NCBI GenBank assembly: GCA_016288635.1
Contig: JAEEKZ010000047.1
Coordinates: 1-56,927, forward strand
Reading direction: 5' to 3'
Source: Caryophanales bacterium
Lineage (GTDB): Bacteria > Bacillota_I > Bacilli_A > RF39 > UBA660
Length of the DNA: 56,927 nucleotides
Shown here: positions 1 to 9,036 of the stretch, one piece after another
How the letters are laid out: every line of letters starts with the position of its first letter
Position numbering within the stretch: the first letter of the stretch is position 1
Made by a program: the position numbers and the translations under genes
The notes under the pieces: model-generated
What the model was told of the DNA's origin: nothing
Databases searched by the model: none
What the model saw: the letters and a program-made list of their open reading frames with translations, nothing else

Positions 1-225
1 CAAATTCCACCCATTCAAGTAATACTTATTAACCATTTTGTTTTTAGAAAGCGTTTTATTTACTTCCTTAGTCAAAATATTAGTACTTTTACCATGAATA
101 ATACATACTACTTTCTTTTTCATCAAATAATTATCTTTAATAAATCCATTAACCAATGACTCCACCATTGAACTTACTTCACCATGCAAATCCAATCTTG
201 GAGTTGTACTCGTAACTATAACCAT
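1..225 (-). CDS. Smr-domain protein (partial; 3' end outside window)
   Basis: The first 75 codons of a gene that runs off the left edge. The translation begins MVIVTSTPRLDLHGE and continues with a helix, then VVCIIHGKST, then a helix and NKYYLNGW. This is the layout of a small MutS-related (Smr) domain: an LDLHG strand, a central HGK-[ST] loop, and a final strand. Smr domains are nucleases or nucleic-acid-binding modules, free-standing or at the end of MutS2; no MutS2 body is present. The ATG lies two bases after the TAG stop of the PfkB-like gene and no SD is evident, so translational coupling is likely. Function beyond the domain cannot be stated because the end is missing. Confidence 0.75.
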   Translation of the reverse strand, partial: MVIVTSTTPRLDLHGEVSSMVESLVNGFIKDNYLMKKKVVCIIHGKSTNILTKEVNKTLSKNKMVNKYYLNGWNL

Positions 226-227
226 TA

Positions 228-1385
228 CTATTGAGTTGGTGTATTATTAATTGTTGGTTGATTTCCTTGAACTGCTGTTACAGGAGGTGGATTAGTTGAT
301 GATGTTGGAGCAGCTGGCGTTGGAGCCGGTGCTGGTGCAGCTGGTGCAGCTGGTTGAGTTTGTTCAACCGCTTGTGCTGGTGCAGCAGGCTGTGTTGGAA
401 CTGCTGGTTGAGCAGGAGCCTGAGTCGTTGGAGCAGGTTGAGCCCCAGCTGCAGGTTTATCATTTGAAACTGCAACAGATCCTCCAAGTTTTTGAGTTAA
501 CGCTGTCATAACACTATTTAATGGTGGTATTGAATCGTGGCTACCTATTTTTTCAGTACTTAAACCACCCGCTATATTAGCAACTTGAATACTTTTTGGC
601 ATATCATAATTAACTGCTAGCGAATAAACAAATGCCCCAGCAAATATATCTTTTGCAGATGTTGTATCAATTGCTTTAGCATTTATACCTGTTGTAACAC
701 GAATTTGTCCATCAGCAGCAAATAAAGCTCCCCCATCCGCTAAAGTTATAATGAAATTAGTTCTATAATATTTTTCTACTAATATGTTAAATATTCCAGC
801 TAAAGTAGTTGGGCTTTGTAGATTAACTTGTTTTCCAGATATCTTTTCAGCCACTTCTTTAGATGCAATTACATATTTAGCATATTTACATAAATCGGCA
901 GTTTCAGCATTATATTCATCCGCAACAAGAACAGTAATTTTATCAGCAAATCTATTAAAAGCTGTCATTGCAGCATGATATTCTTTAGAGCTTGCTACTA
1001 CTATATCTGGACTTAGTGCCCATTCTTCTTTTCTAATTCTTGCGGTTGATTCAGATGTATCATACAATATTTTTCCACCAGTAGATTTATTAACAATAGA
1101 AACACGCATAGATGTTGGCTTATCAAAACTTGTATCCAAGTATTCAGTTTTAACACCAACTGATTCTAATTCTTTTCTAATAAAATTTCCATAATCATCT
1201 GATCCTACTATGGAAGAAATATAAGTTTCAATCCCCCATGTAGCAAGTAAATAAGAGATGGTTGGCGCCAAACCAGCACTGCCATCAACCTTATCCGTTA
1301 CAGAATATTTACTATTTTCTTTTGGAAATTCATCAGCTGGAAATGTAAATTCAAATGATGAAACTCCAATACATAACACCTTCAT
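228..1385 (-). CDS. Divergent PfkB/ribokinase-family protein with Pro/Ala/Gln/Thr tail
   Basis: A 385-residue protein. Residues 1-308 have the PfkB fold: an MKVLCIGVS first strand, a DGSAGLAPTISY segment where family members carry GG-x3-N, a VGSDDYG loop and the C-terminal signature. The signature reads DTTSAKD at 240-246 instead of DTxGAGD: the catalytic-base Asp246 is kept, but both glycines of the anion hole are Ser and Lys. Residues 309-385 are a low-complexity Pro/Ala/Gln/Thr tail not normal for this family. Sugar or nucleoside kinase activity is therefore doubtful, and a binding or scaffold role is possible. SD AGAGGTG precedes the ATG. The Smr gene follows by two bases. Confidence 0.7.
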   Translation of the reverse strand: MKVLCIGVSSFEFTFPADEFPKENSKYSVTDKVDGSAGLAPTISYLLATWGIETYISSIVGSDDYGNFIRKELESVGVKTEYLDTSFDKPTSMRVSIVNKSTGGKILYDTSESTARIRKEEWALSPDIVVASSKEYHAAMTAFNRFADKITVLVADEYNAETADLCKYAKYVIASKEVAEKISGKQVNLQSPTTLAGIFNILVEKYYRTNFIITLADGGALFAADGQIRVTTGINAKAIDTTSAKDIFAGAFVYSLAVNYDMPKSIQVANIAGGLSTEKIGSHDSIPPLNSVMTALTQKLGGSVAVSNDKPAAGAQPAPTTQAPAQPAVPTQPAAPAQAVEQTQPAAPAAPAPAPTPAAPTSSTNPPPVTAVQGNQPTINNTPTQ

Positions 1386-1415
1386 ACAAACACCTCTTTA
1401 TTGTAACTTTATTAT

Positions 1416-1444
1416 AATATATTTTTATTTAAATATCTATCATT
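1416..1444 (-). promoter_or_regulatory. Promoter of PfkB-like gene
   Basis: On the minus strand a clear TATAAT -10 lies about 30 bases before the ATG, with a weak -35 (TAGATA) at 17 bp. It follows directly after the terminator of the upstream small gene. Confidence 0.5.
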
Positions 1445-1446
1445 TT

Positions 1447-1463
1447 AAAAAAAGAATATTAAA

Positions 1464-1474
<11 letters not shown>
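1447..1474 (-). terminator. Intrinsic terminator of 102-residue gene
   Basis: Minus-strand hairpin with arms AAGAATATTA / TAATATTCTT, followed by seven T. The stop codon (1464-1466) lies inside the hairpin. Confidence 0.85.
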
Positions 1475-2890
<1,416 letters not shown>

Positions 2891-2900
2891 TCACAAAGAA

Positions 2901-2929
2901 ATTATAACATTTAAAAGTGGACAAAACAA
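2901..2929 (-). promoter_or_regulatory. tgt promoter
   Basis: Minus strand: -35 TTGTTT (2929-2924), 17-bp spacer, -10 TATAAT (2906-2901). Transcription would start near 2894, about ten bases before the tgt ATG. The -35 abuts the -35 of the opposite promoter. Confidence 0.75.
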
Positions 2930-2946
2930 CTTTATTATGCTATTAT
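2918..2946 (+). promoter_or_regulatory. Promoter of putative small RNA
   Basis: Plus strand: -35 TGGACA (2918-2923), exactly 17 bp, -10 TATTAT (2941-2946) with an upstream TG (extended -10 TGCTATTAT). It points away from tgt into a region without an open frame, which ends in a plus-strand terminator. Confidence 0.7.
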
Positions 2947-2951
2947 TAGCT

Positions 2952-3041
2952 TGCCGGGAAGCAATTCCGTCAGGCAAGATGCGAGCTATATTTATTATAG
3001 TTTTGTAGCATGAGGGCAACGATATTGCCCTCACTTTTTTT
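2952..3041 (+). ncRNA. Putative ~90-nt small RNA, family unknown
   Basis: The plus strand between tgt and dus has a promoter, two hairpins and a terminator but no open frame. The 5' hairpin has outer arms CTTGCC (2951-2956) and GGCAAG (2973-2978). Inside it a GGAA/TTCC stem closes a GCAA tetraloop. A short A/T-rich linker follows, then the terminator stem TGAGGGCAA/TTGCCCTCA (3011-3033, loop CGATA) and seven T ending at 3041. It is clearly more G+C-rich than its surroundings. It does not match what I know of SRP RNA, 6S, tmRNA or the preQ1 riboswitches. It could act in trans, or its transcription could interfere with tgt. Confidence 0.6.
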
Positions 3042-3043
3042 GC

Positions 3044-3072
3044 AAAAAAATAATAAGTATATTTTACTTATT
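3044..3072 (-). terminator. dus terminator
   Basis: Minus-strand hairpin AATAAGTA / TACTTATT with a 5-base loop, then A and seven T. The dus stop codon (3066-3064) is inside the hairpin. Confidence 0.8.
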
Positions 3073-4044
3073 ACTTATAGATTCAAAATATTCATTAATT
3101 ATATTTAAGTACTCTTCCCTATTATTAGCATGACATAATTTAACCTTTGTCTCTTTAGCATTAGGAAGCCCTTTTAAATAATACATAAGCATACTTCTAA
3201 GTTCTAATGTTGCTTCAACCTGTGATTTATCGCTATATAAATAATCCATATGCTGAACCATCATATTATGAACGTCCTCAATTGAATGTGATGATGGTTT
3301 TTTACCATCTAAATATTCTACTGTTTCTTTAATTAACCACGGATTACCAAGTATTCCCCTACCAATCATTACCGAAGTACATCCTGTTTCATCAATCATT
3401 CTTTTAGCATCTTGATATGTTACTATATCACCATTTCCAATTACTGGAATACTAACATTATCCACAACTTCTTTAATAATACCCCAATCGGCCTTACCGG
3501 AATAGCCTTGTGATCTAGTTCTAGCGTGAATAGCTATAGCACTAGCTCCATTCTTTTCAATTATTTTAGCTACCTCTACAGCATTAATACTTTTTTCATC
3601 CCATCCACTTCTTATTTTAACTGTAACAGGACAACTAACACTTTTTACAACAGCTTTAACTATTTTACCAATCTTTTCTGGATCCTTTAATAAAGCTGAA
3701 CCAGCTTGTGCTCTAAGAGCAACTTTGGGAACCGGACAGCCCATATTAATATCAATAATATCAGGATGCATGTTTTCTTCAACTAGCTTAGCTGCTTTTA
3801 CAAAATCATCTACATCCGAACCAAATATTTGTTGAGAAATTGGCCTTTCCATCTCATCCATTTTTAGCAAATCAAAAGTTTTCTTACTACCATATACTAA
3901 AGCTTTATCAGAAACCATTTCAGCTACAACTAAAGCAGCACCCATTTCCTTACATATCTTACGATAAGAAGTATTAGTTACTCCAGCCATTGGAGCAACA
4001 ACAACTTGGTTTTTTAGTTTAACATTACCAATTTTCCATTCCAT
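3064..4044 (-). CDS. dus: tRNA-dihydrouridine synthase (DusB type)
   Basis: A 326-residue FMN- and NADPH-dependent enzyme that reduces specific uridines of tRNA. It begins with the TIM-barrel motif VVAPMAGVTNTSYR. It carries the catalytic cysteine in DINMGCPVPKV (near residue 103), the HARTRSQGYSG motif with FMN-contacting His/Arg, and phosphate-binding VIGNGDI and MIGRGILGNPW. A helical tRNA-binding domain fills about 245-326. The length is typical. SD GGTGA lies five bases before the ATG, and its own terminator overlaps its stop, so it is probably monocistronic. The exact target position cannot be read from sequence. Confidence 0.93.
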   Translation of the reverse strand: MEWKIGNVKLKNQVVVAPMAGVTNTSYRKICKEMGAALVVAEMVSDKALVYGSKKTFDLLKMDEMERPISQQIFGSDVDDFVKAAKLVEENMHPDIIDINMGCPVPKVALRAQAGSALLKDPEKIGKIVKAVVKSVSCPVTVKIRSGWDEKSINAVEVAKIIEKNGASAIAIHARTRSQGYSGKADWGIIKEVVDNVSIPVIGNGDIVTYQDAKRMIDETGCTSVMIGRGILGNPWLIKETVEYLDGKKPSSHSIEDVHNMMVQHMDYLYSDKSQVEATLELRSMLMYYLKGLPNAKETKVKLCHANNREEYLNIINEYFESISNK

Positions 4045-4081
4045 CTAGTTCACCCTCAAACTTCCTTTATATTATCAAAAT

Positions 4082-4108
4082 AAAAAAAGAATATCAAATA
4101 ATATTCTT
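4082..4108 (-). terminator. pduL terminator
   Basis: Minus-strand hairpin AAGAATAT / ATATTCTT with a 6-base loop and seven T, abutting the stop codon. It closes the rmuC-to-pduL unit. Confidence 0.8.
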
Positions 4109-4668
4109 TAATATTCTAAATCTATTATATCTCCAGAATTAAGTGCAAAAGCTGCAGCTTCATCTGTATCAATATGTGTTTCAAAGAAACCATCATCACT
4201 TACTTTAAACACAGCATTTAATGTTCCTCCTTTTATACCAGGAACTTTTAATGTACATGGCTGTTTATCCTTAATTCCGAGTTCAGCTGCTTCTTTTGTA
4301 TTCATATGAACATGTCTATGAGCAATAATACATCCTTCAATAGTAATTTCTGCTTTTGGTGTAACTAAAGTGATTTTTTCACTATTAGCAACATCTCCAC
4401 TATCTCTAACTGGTGGATTTAAGCCAAATTTTCTAGCATCCGTTTTAGATATTTCAATTTGATTATATTTTCTAAATGGTCCTAATATTCTAACATTAGG
4501 TATTTCTGTCTTTTCTGTTTTCAAAGTTAATGTTTGATTACTAGCAAATTGACCAATTTGATTTAAATCGTTCTTCTTAGTTAATTCCTCATCAAATAAT
4601 AACTTATATGTTTCTTCTGTTAAATGAACATGTCTATTACTAACCCCAACTGATACTTTTGTTTCCAT
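4108..4668 (-). CDS. pduL: Phosphate propanoyl/acetyltransferase, PduL family
   Basis: A 186-residue enzyme that moves an acyl group between CoA and phosphate (acetyl-CoA to acetyl phosphate, or the propionyl equivalent). Two zinc-binding halves are visible: VSVGVSNRHVHLTEE near the N-terminus and CIIAHRHVHMNTKEA near residues 113-128. The ARKFGLNPPVRDSGD and VPGIKGGTLNAVF segments are typical. There is no microcompartment-targeting extension and no microcompartment gene nearby, so it probably serves acetate fermentation as a Pta substitute, with acetate kinase elsewhere. It is the last gene of a tight unit, 11 bases after the degenerate phosphatase, with SD AAAGGAG. Confidence 0.92.
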   Translation of the reverse strand: METKVSVGVSNRHVHLTEETYKLLFDEELTKKNDLNQIGQFASNQTLTLKTEKTEIPNVRILGPFRKYNQIEISKTDARKFGLNPPVRDSGDVANSEKITLVTPKAEITIEGCIIAHRHVHMNTKEAAELGIKDKQPCTLKVPGIKGGTLNAVFKVSDDGFFETHIDTDEAAAFALNSGDIIDLEY

Positions 4669-4679
4669 TCTCTACTCCT

Positions 4680-5300
4680 TTAATTATTTATACTTAAATT
4701 CTTTATATCAACAAATTCTTTACCTTTATATGTAATTTCATATATATTACATAATTGCCCTGTATTATCTAATATAATTTTATCATTTTGAGTTAAAACT
4801 AAACTCTCATCTAAATTATAACCCACCTCAATATAATTAATTAAATAAGCTAAAATACATCTTTTAGGCATAAATACAGCAACCTGATTATAACCATCTT
4901 CTAATACTTCATCAATAAATGCCGTGACTCTTTTACTACACTCATTTAATGACTCTCCCTTTTCAAGTTTAAAATCAAAATTCCTTTCTTGGAAATAGCT
5001 TAGCATCTTGATACTTTTACCCTCTAGATTACCTATTTTACAATCATATATTTTTTTATTAACATTTATAAGTAAATCTTTTTCATAAGCTAAGTTCTTA
5101 GCTAACTCAATTGATCCAAAACTCATATCGCTATATATTGCCTCAATATTATCAAATTCTTCCATCTTAGCAAGTTTTTTAGATACCATATCTCCCTTTG
5201 GATTAAGTGTTCTAAACTTCTTCTTTATTTCAATATCGGTTTCATTAGTAAAAACGATATTATTACTTAATTCTGTACTTGCAATTAAAAATATTTTCAT
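4680..5300 (-). CDS. Degenerate histidine-phosphatase-superfamily protein
   Basis: A 206-residue protein with the outline of phosphoglycerate-mutase-like phosphatases but not their active site. The first strand reads MKIFLIASTELSNN where active members have a LIRHGET-type motif, so the nucleophilic His is absent. A NPKGDMVSKKLA segment fits the usual LTPxGxxQA helix, and AIYSDMSFGSIELA fits xYSSPLxRAxxTA. GNLEGKSI and GESLNE fit the later insert. The second catalytic segment reads VAVFMPKRCILAYL instead of VSHGGVIRxLL. It was probably recruited as a non-catalytic binding protein. The ATG overlaps the upstream TGA by four bases, so it is co-expressed with the membrane protein before it. Confidence 0.6.
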   Translation of the reverse strand: MKIFLIASTELSNNIVFTNETDIEIKKKFRTLNPKGDMVSKKLAKMEEFDNIEAIYSDMSFGSIELAKNLAYEKDLLINVNKKIYDCKIGNLEGKSIKMLSYFQERNFDFKLEKGESLNECSKRVTAFIDEVLEDGYNQVAVFMPKRCILAYLINYIEVGYNLDESLVLTQNDKIILDNTGQLCNIYEITYKGKEFVDIKNLSINN

Positions 5301-5800
5301 TTTACTAAACCTCCAATTATACCAAACGAAATAATATACATTATGATACTAGCTAGCACTAATCCTAAAGCAATAGATAAGAAAGCTTTCTTTTTATCCA
5401 TATCTAGGACTGACGCAATTAAAGCTCCAGTCCAAGCCCCAGTAACAGGAAGAGGAATAGCAACAAATATTGCTAAACCTATATATTGTAGTCTTTCAAT
5501 TGAGTCTTTTCTTTTATCAGCTTTTTTTAAACACCATTCAACGACTTTAGACATAAATTTTCTTTTCTTTAACCAGTCAAATAATGGCATTATGAAAGCT
5601 AAAATAAATGGTATAGGTAATAAATTACCTAAATAGCAAATTATAATACTTGGTATTGGTTTTAAGCCGAGTAATGATGCTGCAATTAAGCCGCCTCTTA
5701 ATTCAAGAATAGGCATCATTGAAATAATAAATGTAATTACATACCTGTTTTTAATAAAAGCTAGTACACCAATTAACCATTTAGCTAACTTTTCTGCCAT
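5297..5800 (-). CDS. Small multi-drug export-like membrane protein (COG2426)
   Basis: A 167-residue integral membrane protein. Family features are the ELRGGLIAA motif near residues 28-36, a hydrophobic helix with GNLLPIPFILAF, the cytoplasmic loop WLKKRKFM, and the re-entrant-like FVAIPLPVTGAWTGALIAS, then a last helix near 143-163. The COG2426 family is named for small multidrug export, but transport has not been firmly established for most members. It begins one base after the rmuC stop and overlaps the next gene by ATGA, so three neighbours are expressed together. Confidence 0.8.
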   Translation of the reverse strand: MAEKLAKWLIGVLAFIKNRYVITFIISMMPILELRGGLIAASLLGLKPIPSIIICYLGNLLPIPFILAFIMPLFDWLKKRKFMSKVVEWCLKKADKRKDSIERLQYIGLAIFVAIPLPVTGAWTGALIASVLDMDKKKAFLSIALGLVLASIIMYIISFGIIGGLVK

Positions 5801-5801
5801 A

Positions 5802-6887
5802 TTATTTATTATCCTTTCCGGAATGAGTTACCAACAAATCAATATCTACATTATTAATGTTATCAAATTTCTTGGTTATTTTGTCGCTAGTAATTTGTAA
5901 TTCATCAATGGATGCATTAACACTCTTAACATTTTTAGCTAACTTATCCCAACGTTCTTTATATCTTGAGAATTCAACACTTAATTTATTTAATTCATCA
6001 TGAATAACTTGCGTATATTTATCTCTTTCCATATTCTTTAAAATCATGCTTATAATAGATAATGTACTAATCAATGTAGTTGGACCCGTAATCCACACCT
6101 TTTTATTATACGCATAAGTAAGTAATTCTGTATGATACGCATTAATTTCTGCGAATATTGCCTCAGCTGGCAAAAACATTATAGCTTCTTCTGTCGTTTC
6201 TCCTGGAACAATATATTTAGATGATATTGCATCAATATGTTTCTTAACATCAGAAACAAAAGCTTTTTCATATATAAGTCTTTCTTCTCTAGATCTACTC
6301 TTATCAGTCATCTTCTGATAACTCTCAAGTGGAAATTTTGAATCTATTGATATTGTTCCAAGAGGAGCTGGTGCATATAATAACGCATCAACTATATAGC
6401 CATTTTTAAATTTATGCTGTGTTTCATATATTCCAGATGATTTAGCTCCAAATGCATTTTGTAAGATATACTCTAGATTTACTTCCCCAAAAGTACCTCT
6501 AGTCTTTTTATCAGTTAATACACTTTGCAAAGAAACTATCTCAGTAGATAATCCATCAATCTTCTTTTGCGCTTCATCAATCTTAGTAAGTCTTTCTAAT
6601 ACATTAGCAAAAGTTTTATTTGTTTTTTCAAAACTCTTATCTAATCTATCGTTTACTTTTTCATTTATCGCAAGAAGATTTCTCTCAATTTTATCATTCA
6701 TCTTTTCAAAATCGTTATGCATATTTTTACTAAAATCATACTTAAAATTACCAATTTCTTTATTGATATTAGCTTCAAAATGTCCTAATCTTTCGATAAG
6801 TTCAATATTCTTGTTTCTTCTAAATATGGATATTATAAGTAATATTATTACTACTACAAGTAATCCAATTATTATATAATCTAACAT
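5802..6887 (-). CDS. rmuC: RmuC-family DNA recombination protein
   Basis: A 361-residue protein. It has an N-terminal membrane helix (residues 2-22), a long coiled coil (about 25-125, rich in EKMNDKIERN-type heptads), and the RmuC core with TFGEVNLEYIL, IDSKFPLESY and FLPAEAIFAEI, a predicted PD-(D/E)xK-like nuclease fold. RmuC limits sequence inversions in E. coli. I use the ATG at 6887: it has SD AGAGG seven bases upstream. An in-frame ATG nine codons earlier lies inside the extended -10 (ATGGTATACT) and cannot be transcribed from that promoter. It is the first gene of a four-gene unit ending with pduL. Confidence 0.9.
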   Translation of the reverse strand: MLDYIIIGLLVVVIILLIISIFRRNKNIELIERLGHFEANINKEIGNFKYDFSKNMHNDFEKMNDKIERNLLAINEKVNDRLDKSFEKTNKTFANVLERLTKIDEAQKKIDGLSTEIVSLQSVLTDKKTRGTFGEVNLEYILQNAFGAKSSGIYETQHKFKNGYIVDALLYAPAPLGTISIDSKFPLESYQKMTDKSRSREERLIYEKAFVSDVKKHIDAISSKYIVPGETTEEAIMFLPAEAIFAEINAYHTELLTYAYNKKVWITGPTTLISTLSIISMILKNMERDKYTQVIHDELNKLSVEFSRYKERWDKLAKNVKSVNASIDELQITSDKITKKFDNINNVDIDLLVTHSGKDNK

Positions 6888-6904
6888 TTTATTACCTCTA
6901 AATA

Positions 6905-6912
6905 AGTATACC
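6905..6912 (-). promoter_or_regulatory. Extended -10 promoter of the rmuC unit
   Basis: Minus strand TGGTATACT (-10 TATACT at 6910-6905), with no good -35. The predicted start near 6898 leaves a leader of about 11 bases holding the AGAGG SD. Confidence 0.5.
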
Positions 6913-6933
6913 ATAAATAAGTACTATTAGACT

Positions 6934-6958
6934 AAAAAACTGTCTATTAAGACAGTTT
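6934..6958 (-). terminator. Terminator of 206-residue unknown gene
   Basis: Minus-strand hairpin AAACTGTC / GACAGTTT with a 6-base loop, then a short T run. It overlaps the stop codon. Confidence 0.75.
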
Positions 6959-7577
6959 ATTTTGAAAGATTATGAGCTTTATTGAATAGTTTGTTATAAA
7001 TATCAAATTCTTCAAGCTTTTCATTAATGTTTTTATTAATATTTTTTTCTAACTTAGCAGTAGCCTTACAATAACCGGTTGTAAGAATAACTCTTATTGC
7101 ATCTATTCCCAAAGTAGGAATAACTGATTTTTTAACAAAGCCGATTTTTTGTAAATCTTTTGAATCTAATTCTCCAAGAGCTTTACGATATGCTCCTTCT
7201 TGCTTACGTAATTCTTTAGAATCTAAATCATCTAATATTGCCAAGTATTTAAAAACAGTTCTTTTATAATCAATTCTAACGATTCTCTTTTTATTACTAA
7301 TTGATGATAAATACTTTTCTAACTCGCATCTAATAGGTAAGTGATAAGAATATCCACCTTGTTTAAATACGGATATAATTATTTCACTAGTCTTGTTAGT
7401 AGCTTGATCGATTTGAGCAATATTTCTAATAGTTCTCAAACTATTTAATTCAGATTCGTATTTACATAATAATGCAACATCTTTTTTTAGCAACGCTAAA
7501 TCTTTGTCTTTTTTAATATTTCTTTTTGTAGCATTTATATCATTTAATACACTTTTTACAGTTCTTCTCTCGCTCAC
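6957..7577 (-). CDS. Unknown 206-residue basic helical protein
   Basis: Not recognised. The protein is soluble, Lys-rich and mostly helical, with no signal peptide or membrane segment. It contains RNIKKDKDLALLKKDVALLCK (helical, about 19-39), a central RIVRIDYKRTVFKYLA stretch and a glycine-poor C-terminus ending NKLFNKAHNLSK. No catalytic motif stands out. The start is GTG, supported by SD AGAGGTG eight bases upstream and a TATAAT -10 about 40 bases before it. It is a single-gene unit with a terminator overlapping its stop. The abundance of Lys/Arg would suit nucleic-acid or membrane contact, but that is a guess. Confidence 0.6.
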   Translation of the reverse strand: MSERRTVKSVLNDINATKRNIKKDKDLALLKKDVALLCKYESELNSLRTIRNIAQIDQATNKTSEIIISVFKQGGYSYHLPIRCELEKYLSSISNKKRIVRIDYKRTVFKYLAILDDLDSKELRKQEGAYRKALGELDSKDLQKIGFVKKSVIPTLGIDAIRVILTTGYCKATAKLEKNINKNINEKLEEFDIYNKLFNKAHNLSK

Positions 7578-7645
7578 TTTAAGAACACCTCTTTATTCTA
7601 TACAAAATTATACAATATTACCCATTAAATTTCTATAGATAAATT

Positions 7646-7670
7646 AAAAAAAGACTATTTTGTAGTCTTT
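7646..7670 (-). terminator. tig terminator
   Basis: Minus-strand hairpin AAGACTA / TAGTCTT (loop CAAAA) and seven T. The last four codons and the TAG stop of tig form the hairpin itself. Confidence 0.85.
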
Positions 7671-8926
7671 TCATTTTCTTTCTTGATTAATTCTAAAGCT
7701 TTATGCATTCTTAAATCATATTCAACAACTTCTAAAGAACCAAATTCTTTAATTAATTCATCTTTAGATACGCCATACATTTTAGCAACTTCTTCTGCTC
7801 TCTCATCAACTTCTTTTTTAGTTGTTTTAATCTTTTCAGCTTCAGCAACTGCATCAATTAAATATCTATATTTTAATGTCTTAAGAGCTTCTGGTTCCAT
7901 TTGCTTATGTAAATCTTCATGAGTTGTATTTGTAAATTTATAATATAAATCTAAACTCATACCTTGTTGAGCAAGTCTTTGCTCATATTGATGCATCATT
8001 CTATGAACTTCAGCATCAACAATTCTATCATCAATAGTTACCTTCATATTATCGGCAGCTTTAGCTAAACATTTTTCAACAAAATCATCATCTAAATGAG
8101 CTTGTTTATGAGCAACTAAATCAGCTTTAACTTTCTTTTCTAATTCTTCTTTAGTAGTTACTTCTTCATAACCTAAATCTTCAAAGAAATCTTTATTAAT
8201 TTCAGGTAATTTACGAGCTTTAACTTCATTAACTTTTACTTCAAAAACAACTGGTTTTCCTTTTAATTCAGGTGTGTAGTTCTCAGGGAATTTTAAGTCA
8301 AGACTAACAGTTTCACCCTTCTTAACACCAACTAATTTATCTTCAAATCCAGGTATAAAAGATCCTGATCCAATTTCAAGTGAATAATTTTCAGCAGTAC
8401 CGCCTTCAAATGCTTTGCCATCAACAAATCCTTTGAAGTCAATTATGGCAGTATCGCCTTTTTCAATAACTCCACCTTTTTTAACAACTAAATCAGCATA
8501 TTCTTCTTGTAAATGTTTAATTTGTTCTTCAACTTCTTCTTTAGTTACTTTAGCTTTTTCAAGTTTAATTCCTAAATTCTTATATTCACCTAATTTAACT
8601 TCTGGTTTAGTAATAATAGTAAACTTTAAAGTAATTGCTTTTTCATCTACTTTAACAATACTAGTTTCAGGTTCAATAACAGGAATTAAGTCGCCAACTT
8701 CTTTCTTTTCAGTTACTTTCTTATAACCTACTTGGCAAGCTTCATCAAATGCATCTTGATATAATGATTCAACACCATATTTCTTTAAGAAAACATCTTT
8801 AGGAGCATGTCCTTGTCTAAAACCATCTACTTTAGTTTTTTTATTAGCTTTTTCAAAAGCATTATCTAAGCATTTTAGCCATTCATCTTTTAATTCAATT
8901 TCAAATTCATGTATATTTTTTTCCAT
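7655..8926 (-). CDS. tig: Trigger factor
   Basis: A 423-residue ribosome-bound chaperone with prolyl isomerase activity that meets nascent chains. The N-terminal ribosome-binding domain has GFRQGHAPKDVF (about 36-47), the family signature. The FKBP domain spans roughly 145-230 with GDTAIIDFKGFVDG and IPGFEDKLVGVKKGE. The C-terminal helical domain follows to the end. The protein is near usual length and lacks a long tail. A strong promoter and separate terminator indicate a monocistronic gene, unlike the tig-clpX arrangement of many bacteria. Confidence 0.95.
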   Translation of the reverse strand: MEKNIHEFEIELKDEWLKCLDNAFEKANKKTKVDGFRQGHAPKDVFLKKYGVESLYQDAFDEACQVGYKKVTEKKEVGDLIPVIEPETSIVKVDEKAITLKFTIITKPEVKLGEYKNLGIKLEKAKVTKEEVEEQIKHLQEEYADLVVKKGGVIEKGDTAIIDFKGFVDGKAFEGGTAENYSLEIGSGSFIPGFEDKLVGVKKGETVSLDLKFPENYTPELKGKPVVFEVKVNEVKARKLPEINKDFFEDLGYEEVTTKEELEKKVKADLVAHKQAHLDDDFVEKCLAKAADNMKVTIDDRIVDAEVHRMMHQYEQRLAQQGMSLDLYYKFTNTTHEDLHKQMEPEALKTLKYRYLIDAVAEAEKIKTTKKEVDERAEEVAKMYGVSKDELIKEFGSLEVVEYDLRMHKALELIKKENEKTTK

Positions 8927-8946
8927 AATTCCTCTTTTCCTGTGAT

Positions 8947-8975
8947 ATTATACCTTATTTTTTTGATATTTACAA
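8947..8975 (-). promoter_or_regulatory. tig promoter
   Basis: Minus strand: -35 TTGTAA (8975-8970), 17 bp, -10 TATAAT (8952-8947). The leader would be about 14 bases. Confidence 0.75.
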
Positions 8976-9010
8976 CCAAATTACCCCACCATTTAATAGA
9001 TTTTATCAAT

Positions 9011-9032
9011 AAAAAAGAGTCTATTTGACTCT
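9011..9032 (-). terminator. glyQS terminator
   Basis: Minus-strand hairpin AGAGTC / GACTCT with loop AAATA, then six T, four bases after the stop. Confidence 0.8.
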
Positions 9033-9036
9033 ATTT

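Noticed and set aside
296-511. Plus-strand open frame rich in Leu/Val/Gln opposite the PfkB tail
   Set aside because: It is the complement of the Pro/Ala/Gln repeat region; it has no SD, and the kinase frame continues through it.
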